Positions 19,011-27,871 of a stretch of 37,212 nucleotides of DNA are shown here, in pieces. Each line of letters starts with the position of its first letter. Position 1 is the first letter of the stretch. Source of the DNA: Ceratorhiza oryzae-sativae (Eukaryota; Basidiomycota; Agaricomycetes; Cantharellales; Ceratobasidiaceae); assembly GCA_030998015.1 (NCBI GenBank), contig JARWMV010000140.1, positions 1 through 37,212 of the forward strand, written 5' to 3'. The translations under genes were made by a program, and so were the position numbers. The notes under the pieces were generated by a model that saw nothing but the letters and a program-made list of their open reading frames with translations, did not search any database and had not been told where the DNA came from.

Positions 19011-19229
19011 ATGAAAAATATAACAAGAACACAATATCAAGCTTTTCCTTATCACCTAGTAGAGCCTTCTCCTTGGCCAATACTAACTAGCTTTGCCATG
19101 TTAACTTTAACAGTTTCTGCGGTACTTTACTTCCACGGTTTCGTTAACGGTGGAGAGCTGCTTACACTAGGCTTCATCTTAGTATCTGGTGGGATGGTTT
19201 TATGGTTTAGAGATGTTATCACAGAAGGT
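19011..19229 (+). CDS. cox3: Cytochrome c oxidase subunit 3, exon 1
   Basis: Cox3 is a core subunit of complex IV in the inner membrane. Residues 1-73: the typical N-terminus with YHLVEPSPWPILTSF and a first transmembrane helix, then GGMVLWFRDVITEG. Ends at GGT 19227-19229; exon 2 supplies TYEGHHT, which is the expected continuation. The frame runs on into intron HEG sequence. A diverged copy of codons from HLVEPSPW onward is at 21664-21881. All five exons sum to 810 nt, giving 269 aa, the usual fungal size, which supports every chosen splice point. Confidence 0.95.
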
Positions 19230-19375
19230 ACGAAAAAAATAAAAACCATAATGGCCACAACCACAATTTTACCCCTGGCCTACATATTACTATTACTGTT
19301 AATAACAGTACTTTATTTGACTTATTTTATCTTATTGGATTTAGAGAATTTATTAACAAATTTATTTCAATATGA

Positions 19376-19577
19376 CCCGAGCACGCCTGCGAACGCCTTG
19401 GCTTAAGCCAAGGCGGCCCTGGCGTGCGCGCGGCGTCTGATTCCGAGGTACCCTGGAACTGAAAGTTCCAGGGTACCTCGCAATACCTCGCCGCGAACGC
19501 GGCCTCGATAACCATACCCACGGGTCAACAGCATGTATTTATATATAAATACAATGCTGGTTGACCCTAAGCGGGGG
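19376..19577 (+). mobile_element. GC element, family G copy 5
   Basis: TATGA flanks (19371-19375, 19578-19582), internal ATACCC. A short version of the first stem (CTTGGCTTAAGCCAAGG). Confidence 0.85.
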
Positions 19578-19681
19578 TATGATTGCAGTGCAACAATGGA
19601 TAAATTTGAGGTAAATTTTCTTCTGTTATCTTCTTTATTGCCTGTGAAACCTGATGAGAGTTTATTCTCAAAACGGCTAAC

Positions 19682-19853
19682 CCGCCGGCGTTAGAGGGAA
19701 TCCTAAAGATTCCCTCGTAGAAAATGACGACCGTTCGTCATTTTCAGCCGGCGGCTAAATATCGATATTATGCCGCGCACTAGCAATCGCAAACGGTTGC
19801 GATTGCTCACGTTGGTTGGTGGGACAAGTCCCACCAGCAACTAACGCGCGCGG
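19682..19853 (+). mobile_element. GC element, family A copy 7 (short form)
   Basis: 172 bp. Flanks CTAAC and AGAAAG join to give RLTERQQ, so the insertion added no obvious target duplication. Confidence 0.9.
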
Positions 19854-20012
19854 AGAAAGACAACAAATCAGTTTGCCCGACAATTTGAACCAAATTTTAT
19901 TTGGTCTACTCCTGGGAGATTTATGTAGTGAAAAACCAAATGAAACAAGAAATGCTCGATTAATATTTGGCCAAGGTATTATACACCAAGAATATTTTCT
20001 TCATGTTTATGA

Positions 20013-20109
20013 CCCCAAATTGGGGGTGTAGATTTGCCTGCGCAAATCACCCCCAATTTAGGAGTCCTCAGCGCTTAGGCCGCGCCTAAAGGCGCGATCA
20101 GAGAGTTGG
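20013..20109 (+). mobile_element. GC element, family E copy 3
   Basis: 97 bp with a single A on each side. Removing it with one A gives TATGAATTG, restoring the Y-E-L-F of the HEG. Confidence 0.9.
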
Positions 20110-20211
20110 AATTGTTTAAAGAGTTTTGCAGTGAAAAAGGTCCTTACACAAGTAATAATAAACCAGACAAAAGAACTGGTAAAATTTACAATATGATGAG
20201 TTTTAAAACTC

Positions 20212-20426
20212 CCGCCGGCGTTAGAGGGAATCCTCACTTGAGGTAGCCTTGACCATGAGTCCAGGCTACCTCAACATAAAGATTCCCTCGTAGAAAATGA
20301 CGACCGTTCGTCATTTTCAGCCGGCGGCTAAATATCGATATTATGCCGCGCACTAGCAATCGCAAACGGTTGCGATTGCTCACGTTGGTTGGTGGGACAA
20401 GTCCCACCAGCAACTAACGCGCGCGG
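20212..20426 (+). mobile_element. GC element, family A copy 8 (variant inner hairpin)
   Basis: 215 bp with the inner hairpin lacking GTCTCATG (GACCATGAGTCCAGG). The same variant occurs at 27016 at the equivalent place (before LCF) of a related HEG. Confidence 0.9.
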
Positions 20427-20489
20427 GCCTTGTTTTAATGAGTTACACAATAAATTTTATCCCTCAGGGAAAAAAGTCGTACCCTTAGA

Positions 20490-20827
20490 TTCAAACCCCC
20501 GCTTATCGGCTAAAATCTTAGGTGTAACCCAAGATTTCAGCCGATGCGCGTAGACCCCCAACAAGGCAATGGCCTCCCAATGCGTCACAAACGCATTGGG
20601 GGGGGCCATTACCTTATTGGGGGGCGGATGCCCGGGGGGTAAAGGCTCTCCCAATACGCTGGCCTTACAGGCTTGGTAACGCATTGGGAGGCCTTTGATA
20701 AAACAAATTCAGTAGACCCCCAATGATTGCAATGCGCGCCACAAAACTTGTGGCGCCATTGACCCCCCAAACTGCCATTCCTTGACAATTCCTTAGGAAA
20801 TGTCAAGGATTGATGTTTGGGGGTCAG
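20490..20827. repeat. Mixed GC cluster (C-like, K, H, L) in cox3 intron 1 HEG 1
   Basis: Holds a CTTATCGGCTAAAATC hairpin, a family K copy, the right part of a family H copy (copy 6, ending before CTTTG at 20693-20697 with internal AAAGG), a GCGCGCCACAAAACTTGTGG hairpin and a family L hairpin (CCTTGACAATTCCTTAGG) at 20761-20827. Confidence 0.75.
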
Positions 20828-21016
20828 TAGTTGTTATTTGCACTGATTCATTCAGTTTAGAAGAAGTAGAATTATTAGCCAAAACTTTAAATGATAAATG
20901 GAGTTTAAACTGTTACATAAAAAAAATCACTAAAACTAAAAGTGGCTACAGAATTACAATACCACGGAAATCCTTACCTGTATTACAATCTCTATTAAAG
21001 AATATTATGCCTTCAA

Positions 21017-21169
21017 CCCTCCGCGCTCTTTGATCGCCCGCAGGGCGGCCTAAGCGCGGAGGGCTCCACTAATCGATGATTTGCGAAGGCAAATCTACAC
21101 CCTGCCTAGAGAACTGCGCTTTAGCGCACGTCTTGGCAGGGGTATCGATTAGCGGGGTGATGCTTCAAA
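21017..21169. repeat. F/hairpin/D cluster
   Basis: Family F (21017-21063), then ATCGATGATTTGCGAAGGC hairpin with a family D copy (21099-21142) inserted in it. The same arrangement occurs at 13036-13170. Confidence 0.8.
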
Positions 21170-21396
21170 CCCCCGCTTAGGGTCAACCAGCATTGTATTT
21201 ATATATAAATACATGCTGTTGACCCGAGGGGTTTGGTTATCGAGGCCGCGTTCGCGGCGAGGTATTGCGAGGTACCCTGGAACTTTAAGTTCCAGGGTAC
21301 CTCGGAATCAGACGCCGCGCGCACGCCAGGGCCGACTTGGCTTGATTATTGACCTTAAGGTCAATATGAGCCAAGGCGTTCGCAGGCGTGCACGGG
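21170..21396 (-). mobile_element. GC element, family G copy 6 (inverted)
   Basis: Left flank TCAAA (21165-21169), internal GGGGTTTGG as expected. The right flank is replaced by a family A copy that starts two bases after GGG. Confidence 0.8.
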
Positions 21397-21398
21397 TC

Positions 21399-21620
21399 CC
21401 GCCGGCGTTAGAGGGAATCCTCAGATGAGGTAGCCTTGACCATGAGTCTCATGGTCCAGGCTACCTCCCATAAAGATTCCCTCGTAGAAAATGACGACCG
21501 TTCGTCATTTTCAGCCGGCGGCTAAATATCGATATTATGCCGCGCACTAGCAATCGCAAACGGTTGCGATTGCTCACGTTGGTTGGTGGGACAAGTCCCA
21601 CCAGCAACTAACGCGCGCGG
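21399..21620 (+). mobile_element. GC element, family A copy 9 (long form)
   Basis: 222 bp, directly following a family G end (CACGGGTC). Confidence 0.9.
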
Positions 21621-21663
21621 GCCTCTAGTTTGATATATTATTTAAAACCTCAATCCCCTTCGT

Positions 21664-21881
21664 TATAGAATTCCATTTAGTGGAGCCATCACCTTGGCCT
21701 ATATTAACTAGTTTTGCTCTATTAACTCTGACAGTTTCTGCAGTACTTTATTTCCACGGTTTCGTTAATGGAGGTGAACTCCGCCTCCTGGATCTCTAGA
21801 GATCCAGGGAGCGGTACATTAGGTTTCATTCTAGTATCTGGTGGAATGGTATTATGGTTTAGAGATGTAATCACAGAAGGT
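21664..21881 (+). pseudogene. cox3: Displaced cox3 exon 1 copy
   Basis: Encodes FHLVEPSPWPILTSFALL and TLGFILVSGGMVLWFRDVIT, nearly the same protein as exon 1 but with many silent differences. A family M element (21781-21814) sits after GGEL and breaks the frame, so this copy cannot encode Cox3. The first 14 or so codons of cox3 are missing. It ends at an equivalent GAAGGT splice-site sequence (about 21881) and runs on into HEG 2. Confidence 0.85.
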
Positions 21882-22164
21882 ACCCAAAAATTAAGTTCAA
21901 TACTCACTACAACTAAAGCTTTAGCCAAAGAAGACATTATTCAAGAATATAATCCCTCCGCGCTCTTTGATCGCCCGCAGGGCGGCCTAAGAAAATCCCC
22001 ATGTGCAAAACAGTCCCTATAAGGGTTCTAACTCATCTAAAGAATTAGGACATTATTTAGCAGGTCTGCTTGAGGGGGATGGAATTATTAATATACCTTC
22101 TTTAGGTAAAACCTCTTTGAACAGAGTTCTTAACCCTCGAATAGTCTTTACTAGCCATATAAAT

Positions 22165-22261
22165 CCAACTCTCTGATCGCGCCTTTAGGCGCGGCCTAAG
22201 CGCTGAGGACTCCTAAATTGGGGGTGATTTGCGCAGGCAAATCTACACCCCCAATTTGGGG
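22165..22261 (-). mobile_element. GC element, family E copy 4 (inverted)
   Basis: 97 bp with a single T on each side. Confidence 0.85.
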
Positions 22262-22286
22262 TAATATAGGAATGTATTCACTATTG

Positions 22287-22380
22287 ACCCCCCAAACTGA
22301 TGCAGCTACGCTGCATTGTTTGGGGGGGCAATAGCCCCCCAATACGCTGGCCTTACAGGCTTGGTAACGCATTGGGGGTC
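22287..22380 (+). mobile_element. GC element, family H copy 7
   Basis: TATTG flanks (22282-22286, 22381-22385) with internal CAATAG, like copy 2. Confidence 0.85.
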
Positions 22381-22419
22381 TATTGCAAGCAGAACTTGGA
22401 AACATAGGGAGATTTAAAA

Positions 22420-22666
22420 CCCCCGCTTAGGGTCAACCAGCATTGTATTTATATATAAATACATGCTGTTGACCCGAGGGGTATGGTTATCGAGGCCGCG
22501 TTCGCGGCGAGGTATTGCGAGGTACCCTGGAACTTTCAGTTCCAGGGTACCTCGGAATCAGACGCCGCGCGCACGCCAGGGCCGCCTTGGCTTGATTATT
22601 GACCTTAAGGTCAATATGAGCCAAGCTTGCTTGGCTTAAGCCAAGGCGTTCGCAGGCGTGCACGGG
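22420..22666 (-). mobile_element. GC element, family G copy 7 (inverted)
   Basis: Right flank TCATA (22667-22671) agrees with the internal GGGGTATGG, but the left flank is TTAAA. The one G copy whose two flanks clearly disagree. Confidence 0.75.
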
Positions 22667-22944
22667 TCATACAATTAGTTCATGGAAAATTAAGAACTCC
22701 TAAAAATATCGCTTGAGGCGGAGCTGCGATCGTAGGCGGGCACGGGTCAGTTTCTATAACTGCTCCAGAGGATTTAAGTAATTTAATTGATTATTTTAAT
22801 AGATATCCTCTATTGGGAACTAAAGGTAAAGATTTTAAGGATTGGGGAAAAATATATAAACTGATTATATCTAAAGAACATTTAACAGAATCTGGTAGAA
22901 CGATGATAAAATCTATAGAATCTAACCGTCGACCCCCGACATTG

Positions 22945-23166
22945 CCGCGCGCGTTAGTTGCTGGTGGGACTTGTCCCACCAACCAACGTGAGCAATCGCA
23001 ACCGTTTGCGATTGCTAGTGCGCGGCATAATATCGATATTTAGCCGCCGGCTGAAAATGACGAACGGTCGTCATTTTCTACGAGGGAATCTTTATGGGAG
23101 GTAGCCTGGACCATGAGACTCATGGTCAAGGCTACCTCATCTGAGGATTCCCTCTAACGCCGGCGG
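22945..23166 (-). mobile_element. GC element, family A copy 10 (long form, inverted)
   Basis: 222 bp at the end of HEG 2 sequence. Confidence 0.9.
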
Positions 23167-23460
23167 GCATTACAATATCGGGGGGCAGACGGTGCGGCCG
23201 AGAATGCTTTGCATTCTTACCCCTGCCAAGACGTGCGCTAAAGCGCAGTTGCCTAGGCAGGGCGAGTACCGTCGACGGTGACCCCCAATAATTGCAATGT
23301 CGCCATTGACCCCCCATTTGGGTGGCAGTAGACCCCCAACAAGGCAATGGCCTCCCAATGCGTCACAAACGCATTGGGGGGGTAAGATTTGCGAAGGCAA
23401 ATCTACATCGATTCTCGAGGGTATGAATTCTAAACGATTCAAATAAAGACTCGGATTTTT
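23167..23460. repeat. GC-element cluster in cox3 intron 1
   Basis: Contains D (23220-23262), K-like (23331-23384) and an ATTTGCGAAGGCAAAT hairpin. No coding sequence seen. Confidence 0.7.
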
Positions 23461-23478
23461 TAAATTCCTATTAAAAAT

Positions 23479-23576
23479 CCAACTCTCTGATCGCGCCTTT
23501 AGGCGCGGCCTAAGCGCTGAGGACTCCTAAATTGGGGGGTGATTTGCGCAGGCAAATCTACACCCCCAATTTGGGG
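23479..23576 (-). mobile_element. GC element, family E copy 5 (inverted)
   Basis: 98 bp, single T flanks. Confidence 0.85.
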
Positions 23577-23907
23577 TAATAAAAATATGTGCCTTCTTTA
23601 AATTTCACTAAATGCTGGAAATCCATTAACTTCCCAAATTGGCAAGGACAACCAATTCTTGGCGGCCGGGTAAGCGAAAAAATTTAAGTACTAATTAAAA
23701 ATGTGATAATCTTAAATTAATAAAATGGACAATCAGCAGGAGTCTCCGAGTGGGTGTTGCGAAGCATCGATAACTTTACCTGGTTATAGCTGTATCAAAC
23801 CCCTTCCGAATGGGCTCCCCAGAGATTATATGTGAAAATATACAATTTTTTTATGGCGGCTACTGTTGACATATTATGCAGAATGTATATAATATATAAT
23901 CCAAATT

Positions 23908-24004
23908 CCAACTCTCTGATCGCGCCTTTAGGCGCGGCCTAAGCGCTGAGGACTCCTAAATTGGGGGTGATTTGCGCAGGCAAATCTACACCCCCAATTT
24001 GGGG
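23908..24004 (-). mobile_element. GC element, family E copy 6 (inverted), next to the cox3 intron 1 3' splice site
   Basis: 97 bp, single T flanks. It ends eight bases before the last base of the intron, so a stable hairpin array stands directly beside exon 2. Confidence 0.85.
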
Positions 24005-24012
24005 TTATATTG

Positions 24013-24240
24013 ACATATGAAGGACACCACACTTCTTTCGTTCAAAGAGGATTGACTATGGGTGTTGCTTTATTTATTGTTTCAGAAGTTTTTGCTTTTG
24101 TATCAGTATTCTGGGCGTACTTTCACTCAAGTTTAGCTCCTACAATCGAATTAGGAAGTAGTTGGCCTCCAGTAGGGATCGAACCTTTAGATCCTTTTGC
24201 TATCCCTCTACTTAATACTATTTTACTTCTATCTAGTGGT
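24013..24240 (+). CDS. cox3: Cytochrome c oxidase subunit 3, exon 2
   Basis: 76 codons: [20 protein letters not shown], a [20 protein letters not shown] segment, and [11 protein letters not shown]. The FHSSLAPT and WPP blocks are diagnostic of Cox3. Ends at GGT 24238-24240; exon 3 continues ATITYAHHAL as in other fungi. Confidence 0.95.
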
Positions 24241-24758
24241 GTTTGCCACAAATGTGAAATTTTTTATTTATCATGCGCCTAAAGCACAATATTATAGTTT
24301 TTATAGGCATTAGCCCTGTGGACTCTAAAATTGACTTATATCTTTAATCTAGGGATTATAAAAGAAGTAGTCATTGAAATATTTTATTTTCGTACTTTTT
24401 AAAGTGGAAAAATATTTCAAACTAATCTTAGTTACGAGGCTAACTTTTTCTAAAAGTTTTTTTCTGAGGCCTTAACTGGTAAAGATTTCATTTTTACCTT
24501 TAGGGCAGCCACGGATGAACCCGATGTTAGGCGATTAATTAGTCCAAAATAGCTGCTTGCAAATTTTGAACCTAGACTTACCTGCATTTCGAAGAGATGC
24601 AAATTAAGAAAGTTTAAAACGATGCAGCTCATATTTTGTTCCATTTGCCACAGATATGCGGTGAACATTGCATCTGGTCCATTTGCCGGTACTCTGCCGA
24701 CAAGTATCGGTAAACGTGGTGCAGAACGCTCAACGCCAGGACACATTTAACACCTTTG

Positions 24759-24854
24759 ACCCCCCAAACTGATGCAGCTATGCTGCATTGTTTGGGGGGG
24801 GTAAAGGCTCTCCCAATACGCTGGCCTTACAGGCTTGGTAACGCATTGGGAGGC
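24759..24854 (+). mobile_element. GC element, family H copy 8
   Basis: CTTTG flanks (24754-24758, 24855-24859) with internal AAAGG. The target ACACCTTTG is the same as for copies 1 and 3. Confidence 0.85.
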
Positions 24855-24962
24855 CTTTGTCAAGCGTGTCGGGTGGTGAGTAAAGTTTAGAATTTTACCT
24901 TTTTCTGAAGGGTCAAATAATCTAGACAAAATAACTCGTGTTTTCACTTTAATTTAATTTCT

Positions 24963-25012
24963 CCAACTCTCTGATCGCGCCTTTAGGCGCGGCCTAAGCG
25001 CTGAGGACTCCT
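24963..25012 (-). mobile_element. GC element, family E, partial
   Basis: Only the CCAACTCTCTGATCGCGCC half, ending at GAGGACTCCT. Confidence 0.75.
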
Positions 25013-25542
25013 GGAATGAAAATTACCCTAACCCTGTCGAAGAGTATTCACCCTCAAGCTTCGGAGCCGTCTGTGTACGGCTTAAGCCGCACACAGACGT
25101 CTCCTCTACAAGCGTGAAATTGTTGCACGTACGTGCAACAACTTCTAGGGGACGGGTCAGGAACCGATTTCGAGATATCCTGCAGGATATCTAAAAATCC
25201 AAATTTACCATTATTTGCTTAAATAAAATTATGCTTGGCTTATTGTACCGTTAATATTAAAAAAATTCACATAGTCCTAGATTACAAACGTTATATCTTA
25301 TGTTAAATAATAAATATAAACCTAATCTAGCTTATATTAAAATAAGGAGATAATCTGAAGTTATCTTGGCGACACTTATGAAAACGGTTAACGGGGCAGT
25401 CTGGCTCTAAGACCGTCGTTTTATTTAAACTTAATTACAACCCCTCCCAACGGATTTTTGACTTGTCCTCTAGCTGAAATTGTTGCACGTACGTGCAACA
25501 ACTTCACGCTTGAGGCGGAGCTGGTCTGTCTCCATGCAAGAT

Positions 25543-25575
25543 TTATAAAATCTTGCTGGACCTTAGACCAGCATC
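25543..25575 (+). repeat. Small AT hairpin family O
   Basis: GCAAGATTTATAAAATCTTG next to TGGACCT. Similar copies at about 30223-30257 and 32943-32977 in the other orientation (AGGTCCAGCAAGATTTTATA). Confidence 0.7.
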
Positions 25576-26100
25576 AGTCAAAACGATGGTAAAGCTGAAG
25601 AAAGTTGGTCTAGTCAGACCACCTTCATTCGGCTAACCAACGGTGGGGCTTATTTTAATAAAATAGGTTTACTTAGATCGCTACTGACTGGATCATAGGT
25701 GGGTGTTTGATTAAATATAAATCAAATGCTTAATGTACAGTCGAAATCTCTGAAAATACCCTCCCCAGTAGACCCCCAACAAGGCAATGGCCTCCCAATG
25801 CGTCACAAACGTATTGGGGGGGCCATTACCTTATTGGGGGGCGGATGCCCCCCAAACAATGCAGCGTAGCTGCACATGTTTGGGGGGCAGTAGGGTAATT
25901 TTTCTTAATGGGTTATATAATCCCCTGCCCGGGCAACTGCGCTTTAGCGCACGTCTTGGCAGGGGTAAGACTTCTAAATTATTCCGCCACGGCACACTTG
26001 GTCGGGTTTAAACTAACTCAGGGCCTTCTGCTAGTTCTAAGGATCCGGCCTGGGTCCAGATAATACTGAGTGATTTTTAGTTTATATAGCAAGAGATTTG

Positions 26101-26294
26101 GCAACTATTACTTATGCTCACCATGCTTTAATCCAAGGAAATAGAAATGGAGCTATCTTAGGAACATTCTTAACATTAGTATTAGCTATAGCATTTACGG
26201 GTCTACAAGGACTAGAGTATATGCAAGCAAGTTTCTCAATGAGTGATTCTGTATTTGGTACTGTATTCTTTGCAAGCACTGGATTACACGGGTT
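26101..26294 (+). CDS. cox3: Cytochrome c oxidase subunit 3, exon 3
   Basis: Begins ATITYAHHALIQGNR and includes LAIAFTGLQGLEYMQASFSM and DSVFGTVFFASTGLHG. The YAHH and GLQ-EY blocks are Cox3 hallmarks. It ends at GGGTT (26294), the third base of the Leu codon coming from exon 4 (A at 29514), which gives GLHVIVGT across the join. Confidence 0.95.
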
Positions 26295-26532
26295 AACACG
26301 TATGGCCCCTTTCAAAATAAATGTACGAAAAATTTTATTTATATTTAGTGGAGTTACCTTTACAACTATTTTAAAAATAGTATTTTCATTTGGCCTACTC
26401 GGTCTTATTGGATCATAATTAACAGACACACTGGCTCCAGCGGTAACTCAAATCTTATTTTCTTCAATACTTCCCATTAAACCGGCTGATGATAAACCTC
26501 ATCGTTTGACTAAATTAGAGCAATCACAATTG

Positions 26533-26580
26533 ACCCCCCAATACGCTGGCCTTACAGGCTTGGTAACGCATTGGGGGGCT
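26533..26580 (+). mobile_element. GC element, family H copy 9 (short)
   Basis: ATTG on both sides (26529-26532, 26581-26584). Only the CCAATACG...CGCATTGG half of the element is present. Removal restores Q-S-Q-L-T-I-S. Confidence 0.8.
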
Positions 26581-26708
26581 ATTGACTATTTCTGAGGATT
26601 TAAAATCCATATTAGTTGGTCTTTCACTTGGTGATTTATTCATTAATAAACAAAATGTAAATGCTCGATTAGAGTTTAAACAAGGTTTGATACATGTTGA
26701 CTATCTAA

Positions 26709-26806
26709 CCCCAAATTGGGGGTGTAGATTTGCCTGCGCAAATCACCCCCCAATTTAGGAGTCCTCAGCGCTTAGGCCGCGCCTAAAGGCGCGATCAGAG
26801 AGTTGG
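26709..26806 (+). mobile_element. GC element, family E copy 7
   Basis: 98 bp, a single A on both sides. Removal gives CTAATGGAG, restoring Y-L-M-E-V-Y. Confidence 0.9.
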
Positions 26807-26845
26807 ATGGAGGTTTACGACCGATTTAAAGATTTTTGTCCTACT

Positions 26846-26940
26846 GCCCCCCAAACATCAATCCTTGACATTTCCTAAGGAATTGTCAAGGAATGGCAGT
26901 TTGGGGGGTCAATGGCGACATTGCAATTATTGGGGGTCTA
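26846..26940. repeat. GC element, family L with K-like tail
   Basis: CCCCCCAAACATCAATCC ... hairpin TTGACATTTCCTAAGGAATT followed by GGCGACATTGCAATTATTGG. Other family L hairpins at about 15045-15080, 16035-16098, 20761-20827 and 32357-32405. Confidence 0.75.
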
Positions 26941-27015
26941 CAGTTTCCAAAACGTACAACCCTCCGGTTGACAAAAGAACAGGTAAAGTGTATTCTAGGG
27001 TTGTTTTTAGAACTT

Positions 27016-27230
27016 CCGCCGGCGTTAGAGGGAATCCTAACTTGAGGTAGCCTTGACCATGAGTCCAGGCTACCTCAACATAAAGATTCCCTCGTAGAAA
27101 ATGACGACCGTTCGTCATTTTCAGCCGGCGGCTAAATATCGATATTATGCCGCGCACTAGCAATCGCAAACGGTTGCGATTGCTCACGTTGGTTGGTGGG
27201 ACAAGTCCCACCAGCAACTAACGCGCGCGG
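27016..27230 (+). mobile_element. GC element, family A copy 11 (variant inner hairpin)
   Basis: 215 bp; same variant and same HEG position as copy 8, suggesting the insertion predates divergence of these two HEGs or that they recombined. Confidence 0.9.
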
Positions 27231-27408
27231 GCCTTGTTTTGGGGAAATATTTGATCTATTTTATTCAGGCAAAACCAAAATAGTGCCAGCTAATATTTCG
27301 GATCTTATTACCGAAGCAAGCTTAGCTTACTGAATATGCGACGCCGGAGGCTTCTGCAATACACACCGATGTATTAATATTTCTACAGAGTCTTTTACTA
27401 TACCCAGC

Positions 27409-27545
27409 TAATCGATACCCCTGCCAAGACGTGCGCTAAAGCGCAGTTCTCTAGGCAGGGTGTAGATTTGCCTTCGCAAATCATCGATTAGTTGAGCCCT
27501 CCGCGCTTAGGCCGCCCTGCGGGCGATCAAAGAGCGCGGAGGGGA
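27409..27545. repeat. Hairpin/D/F cluster
   Basis: CTAATCGAT hairpin split by a family D copy (27418-27460), then family F. Same composite at 30509-30644; the version without D is at 30089-30177. Confidence 0.8.
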
Positions 27546-27592
27546 TGAGGTAAACCTTCTAGTTAAAGTTTTAAATGATAAATTCAATTTGA

Positions 27593-27819
27593 CCCGTGCA
27601 CGCCTGCGAACGCCTTGGCTCATATTGACCTTAAGGTCAATAATCAAGCCAAGTCGGCCCTGGCGTGCGCGCGGCGTCTGATTCCGAGGTACCCTGGAAC
27701 TTAAAGTTCCAGGGTACCTCGCAATACCTCGCCGCGAACGCGGCCTCGATAACCAAACCCCTCGGGTCAACAGCATGTATTTATATATAAATACAATGCT
27801 GGATGACCCTAAGCGGGGG
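27593..27819 (+). mobile_element. GC element, family G copy 8
   Basis: TTTGA flanks (27588-27592, 27820-27824), internal AAACCCC. Confidence 0.85.
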
Positions 27820-27871
27820 TTTGAATTGTACTATTAATAAAAGTGGGTCAAATTTTAGAATACGAATTCCA

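Larger units (their letters stand above)
19230..21170 (+). pseudogene. LAGLIDADG homing endonuclease 1 of cox3 intron 1, interrupted
   Basis: In frame with exon 1 through a hydrophobic linker, then LLSSLLPVKPDESLFSKRLT, QILFGLLLGDLCSE (motif, about 19888-19930), KRTGKIYNMMSFKT, LCFNELHNKFYPSGKKVVPL, TDSFSLEEVELLAKTLNDKW and a LPVLQSLLKNIMPS end. Insertions: G 19376-19577, A 19682-19853, E 20013-20109, A 20212-20426, a mixed cluster 20490-20827 and an F/D cluster from 21017. Each insertion falls inside a readable block, and the flanks join in frame at several of them (RLT/ERQQ, Y/ELFK). Confidence 0.8.
21882..22944 (+). pseudogene. LAGLIDADG homing endonuclease 2 of cox3 intron 1, decayed
   Basis: After a linker in frame with the displaced exon, the motif HYLAGLLEGDGIINI is at about 22052-22096, then NRVLNPRIVF. 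Interrupted by a partial F element (about 21954), E (22165-22261), H (22287-22380) and G (22420-22666). The remaining C-terminal part, LSNLIDYFNRYPLLGTKGKD and KLIISKEHLTESG, is readable at 22770-22925. A second motif is not seen, so a domain is probably lost near 22670-22750. Confidence 0.7.
19230..24012 (+). other. cox3 intron 1 (group I) with two HEG units and a displaced exon copy
   Basis: 4783 bases between Gly73 and Thr. Order: HEG 1 in frame with exon 1 (19230-21170), displaced cox3 exon copy (21664-21881), HEG 2 (21882-22944), GC cluster, group I core (about 23611-23870). Core elements: P-like TAAATGCTGGAAATCC, Q-like ACAATCAGCAGGAGTC, R-like CCCCAGAGATTATATG. The 3' splice site G is at 24012, with a family E element only eight bases before it. 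I infer that HEG 1 arrived with a foreign exon segment upstream of an older intron carrying HEG 2. Confidence 0.8.
24241..26100 (+). other. cox3 intron 2, with duplicated cox3 upstream sequence
   Basis: 1860 bases between Gly and Ala of the LLSSG/ATITYAHH block. The last base is G. I found no HEG. It contains 24419-24472 and 24926-24951, both repeated in the cox3 upstream region in the same order, family H (24759-24854), a partial family E (24963-25012), family N (25058-25145, 25472-25515), an AAGATTTATAAAATCTT hairpin, a 41-base hairpin around TGGTCTAGTCAGACCA (25600-25615) and family K (25770-25889). A possible S-like TACAGTCGAA is near 25736. The group is uncertain; group I is likely from the splice-site pattern. 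Confidence 0.6.

Noticed and set aside
24241..26100. Group II intron for cox3 intron 2
   Set aside because: The start lacks a convincing GUGYG and no domain V with its typical tetraloop was found. The last base G and a U before the intron fit group I better, but the group remains open.
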